A stretch of 5,375 bases of DNA from Thermococci archaeon (lineage in GTDB: Archaea; Methanobacteriota_B; Thermococci; Thermococcales; Thermococcaceae): assembly GCA_003660485.1 (NCBI GenBank), contig QMUI01000080.1:1-5375 (forward strand). Direction: 5' to 3'. Positions 4,162 through 5,375 of the stretch are shown in pieces. The position numbers and the translations under genes were made by a program. Numbering within the stretch: position 1 is the stretch's first letter; each line of letters begins with the position of its first letter. The notes under the pieces were generated by a model. The model was not told the DNA's origin and ran no database searches. It was given only the letters and a program-made list of their open reading frames with translations.

Positions 4162-5375
4162 AGCTTGGAAGGGACTTTTGGCTCTTTGCCATTGGCAGGT
4201 TCATATCCCAAGTAGGATGGGCCGTTCAAGAAGTGGCCTTGCCCCTGTACGTTTTAGATATAACGCACAGCGCTAAAATCATGACTCTCTTCGTGTTGGC
4301 CGACTTAATCCCCTCGTTATTGACAATGCCCATTGCCGGCGTCATTGGAGATAGGTACAACAGGAAGGCCTTAATGGTGAGCTTGGACTTGGCGAGAGGA
4401 GTTCTATTATTTGGTGTTGTCGCCTTCAACTTCCTGGGGATAAAGGAACTGTTGACAGTTCAAGTAGTTCTGGCTGTAATGAGCTCATTCTTCTCCGCAG
4501 GAACGTCCGCGATGTACCCGGATTTGGTTGACCAAGAGGATCTTGAGAGGGCGAACTCCATAGTCATGTCCGCTGGAATAATAGCAAGGCTCATTGGCCC
4601 GGCCTTGGGTGGTTTTATCTACGCGCTTGGAGGGATAAAACTGGCAATTCTGGTCAATGCTGTGAGCTTCTTTGGTTCAGGTCTGTTTGAGATGTTCATA
4701 AGATATGAATGGAAAAGCAGAAAGATTGAGAATCTCTCGGAAATTATTAAAGATCTCGTGGAGGGAATAAAATTCATAAGGAGTAGCAGGTATCTCGTAG
4801 TTTTGGTTACTTTTGCCTTGGCTATGAACGCCTTCGGTAATCCATTTGGAGCCATCATATGGCCGTACTCCCTTAGGGAAGTCTTGAAGCTCTCAAGTCA
4901 ACAGTTTGGAATCGTTGAGAGCTCTTTCATGCTCGGTGCTTTACTTGGAAACGTGCTAATTGCTGCCGTCCTTGGTAGGAAGACTGGGAGGCATATATTC
5001 AAACTGATGTTGGTAAATGGGGCCCTTATGCTTCCATTCATCTGGATAATTTCTCCCTACTCCAATGTCCCCAGGGACGTTGTGTTTTACGTTCTAATAG
5101 GGATGGGCATAGGCATGGGAATGTCGAATGCGATGATAAACGTTCCCATAAACTCTAATCTGCAGAGGGCCGTTCCTACTGAGTTCAGGGGAAGGGTTTT
5201 CTCTGCCTTAGGAGTTCTGGCCAATCTAACGGTTCCCATAGGCTTGGTTATAGTCGGTCCGTTGATCGATCAGTTGGGAGCGTGGAAGGTCTCAGCATTG
5301 CTCTGGATGGGAATGGGAGCGGTTGTGCTCTACTACTGGTTATTCCATAGGGACGTGCTTACGAATCATGAGCCC
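4158..5375 (+). CDS. MFS transporter (MFS_3/efflux type), 3' end beyond window
   Basis: This open frame runs 406 codons from the ATG without a stop to the last base of the window. The length is already typical of the family, so only a few residues should be missing. It is a polytopic membrane protein with twelve predicted helices at about 7-30, 41-62, 74-93, 98-118, 138-158, 160-180, 211-236, 250-272, 279-299, 306-328, 347-370 and 374-395, and a charged central loop (181-210). Motif A, GVIGDRYNRK, is at 61-70. PTEFRGRVFSALG (340-352) before helix 11 is characteristic of MFS_3-type exporters related to EntS and macrolide-efflux proteins. Such proteins export drugs or siderophore-like compounds in exchange for protons; the substrate here cannot be predicted. 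It probably shares the promoter upstream of 3599 with the deleted MFS gene, since only an ATGA overlap separates it from that gene's original stop. Confidence 0.9.
   Translation, partial: MKLGRDFWLFAIGRFISQVGWAVQEVALPLYVLDITHSAKIMTLFVLADLIPSLLTMPIAGVIGDRYNRKALMVSLDLARGVLLFGVVAFNFLGIKELLTVQVVLAVMSSFFSAGTSAMYPDLVDQEDLERANSIVMSAGIIARLIGPALGGFIYALGGIKLAILVNAVSFFGSGLFEMFIRYEWKSRKIENLSEIIKDLVEGIKFIRSSRYLVVLVTFALAMNAFGNPFGAIIWPYSLREVLKLSSQQFGIVESSFMLGALLGNVLIAAVLGRKTGRHIFKLMLVNGALMLPFIWIISPYSNVPRDVVFYVLIGMGIGMGMSNAMINVPINSNLQRAVPTEFRGRVFSALGVLANLTVPIGLVIVGPLIDQLGAWKVSALLWMGMGAVVLYYWLFHRDVLTNHEP

Overview
The window looks like chromosomal DNA from a hyperthermophilic euryarchaeon of the Thermococcales, probably Pyrococcus or a close relative. 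I infer this from the AGG/AGA arginine and ATA isoleucine codons, the Lys/Glu-rich proteins, the archaeal TATA box and the GGTG- and GGAGG-type ribosome binding sites; no search was run. Every supportable gene is on the + strand. There is no RNA gene, CRISPR array or insertion sequence, and no gene-free stretch over 300 bases.

Layout. (1) 1-1028 is the 3' part of an asparagine-synthetase-like amidotransferase whose start lies before the window. (2) 1029-1183 is a control region holding a T-rich terminator candidate, an AT-rich inverted repeat, a TATA box and a 9-8-9 inverted repeat overlapping the predicted transcription start. (3) 1184-3537 is a tight three-gene unit: an ArsR-type winged-helix regulator with an N-terminal coiled coil, a four-helix membrane protein with a long beta-rich soluble domain, and a soluble DUF4097-type beta-repeat protein with eight Val-Asn-Gly motifs. 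(4) 3538-3598 is a second AT-rich control region containing two more copies of the inverted-repeat motif found at 1061. (5) 3599-5375 holds two paralogous MFS transporter genes. The first has lost its middle: its N-terminal part ends at a premature stop, but a short piece of its original C-terminus survives in another frame and ends in an ATGA overlap with the second. The second is open to the end of the window.

How they may work together (inference). A membrane protein with a beta-rich domain beside a DUF4097 protein recalls the bacterial LiaF/LiaG and Psp-linked 'toastrack' envelope-stress modules. The ArsR protein probably controls its own operon. The shared motif TTTAATT-N4-AATTA in both control regions suggests that the regulatory/membrane unit and the exporters answer to a common factor. 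An archaeal envelope-stress or drug-response cassette is a reasonable hypothesis, but the sequence does not prove it. The asparagine-synthetase-like gene appears to be an unrelated neighbour.
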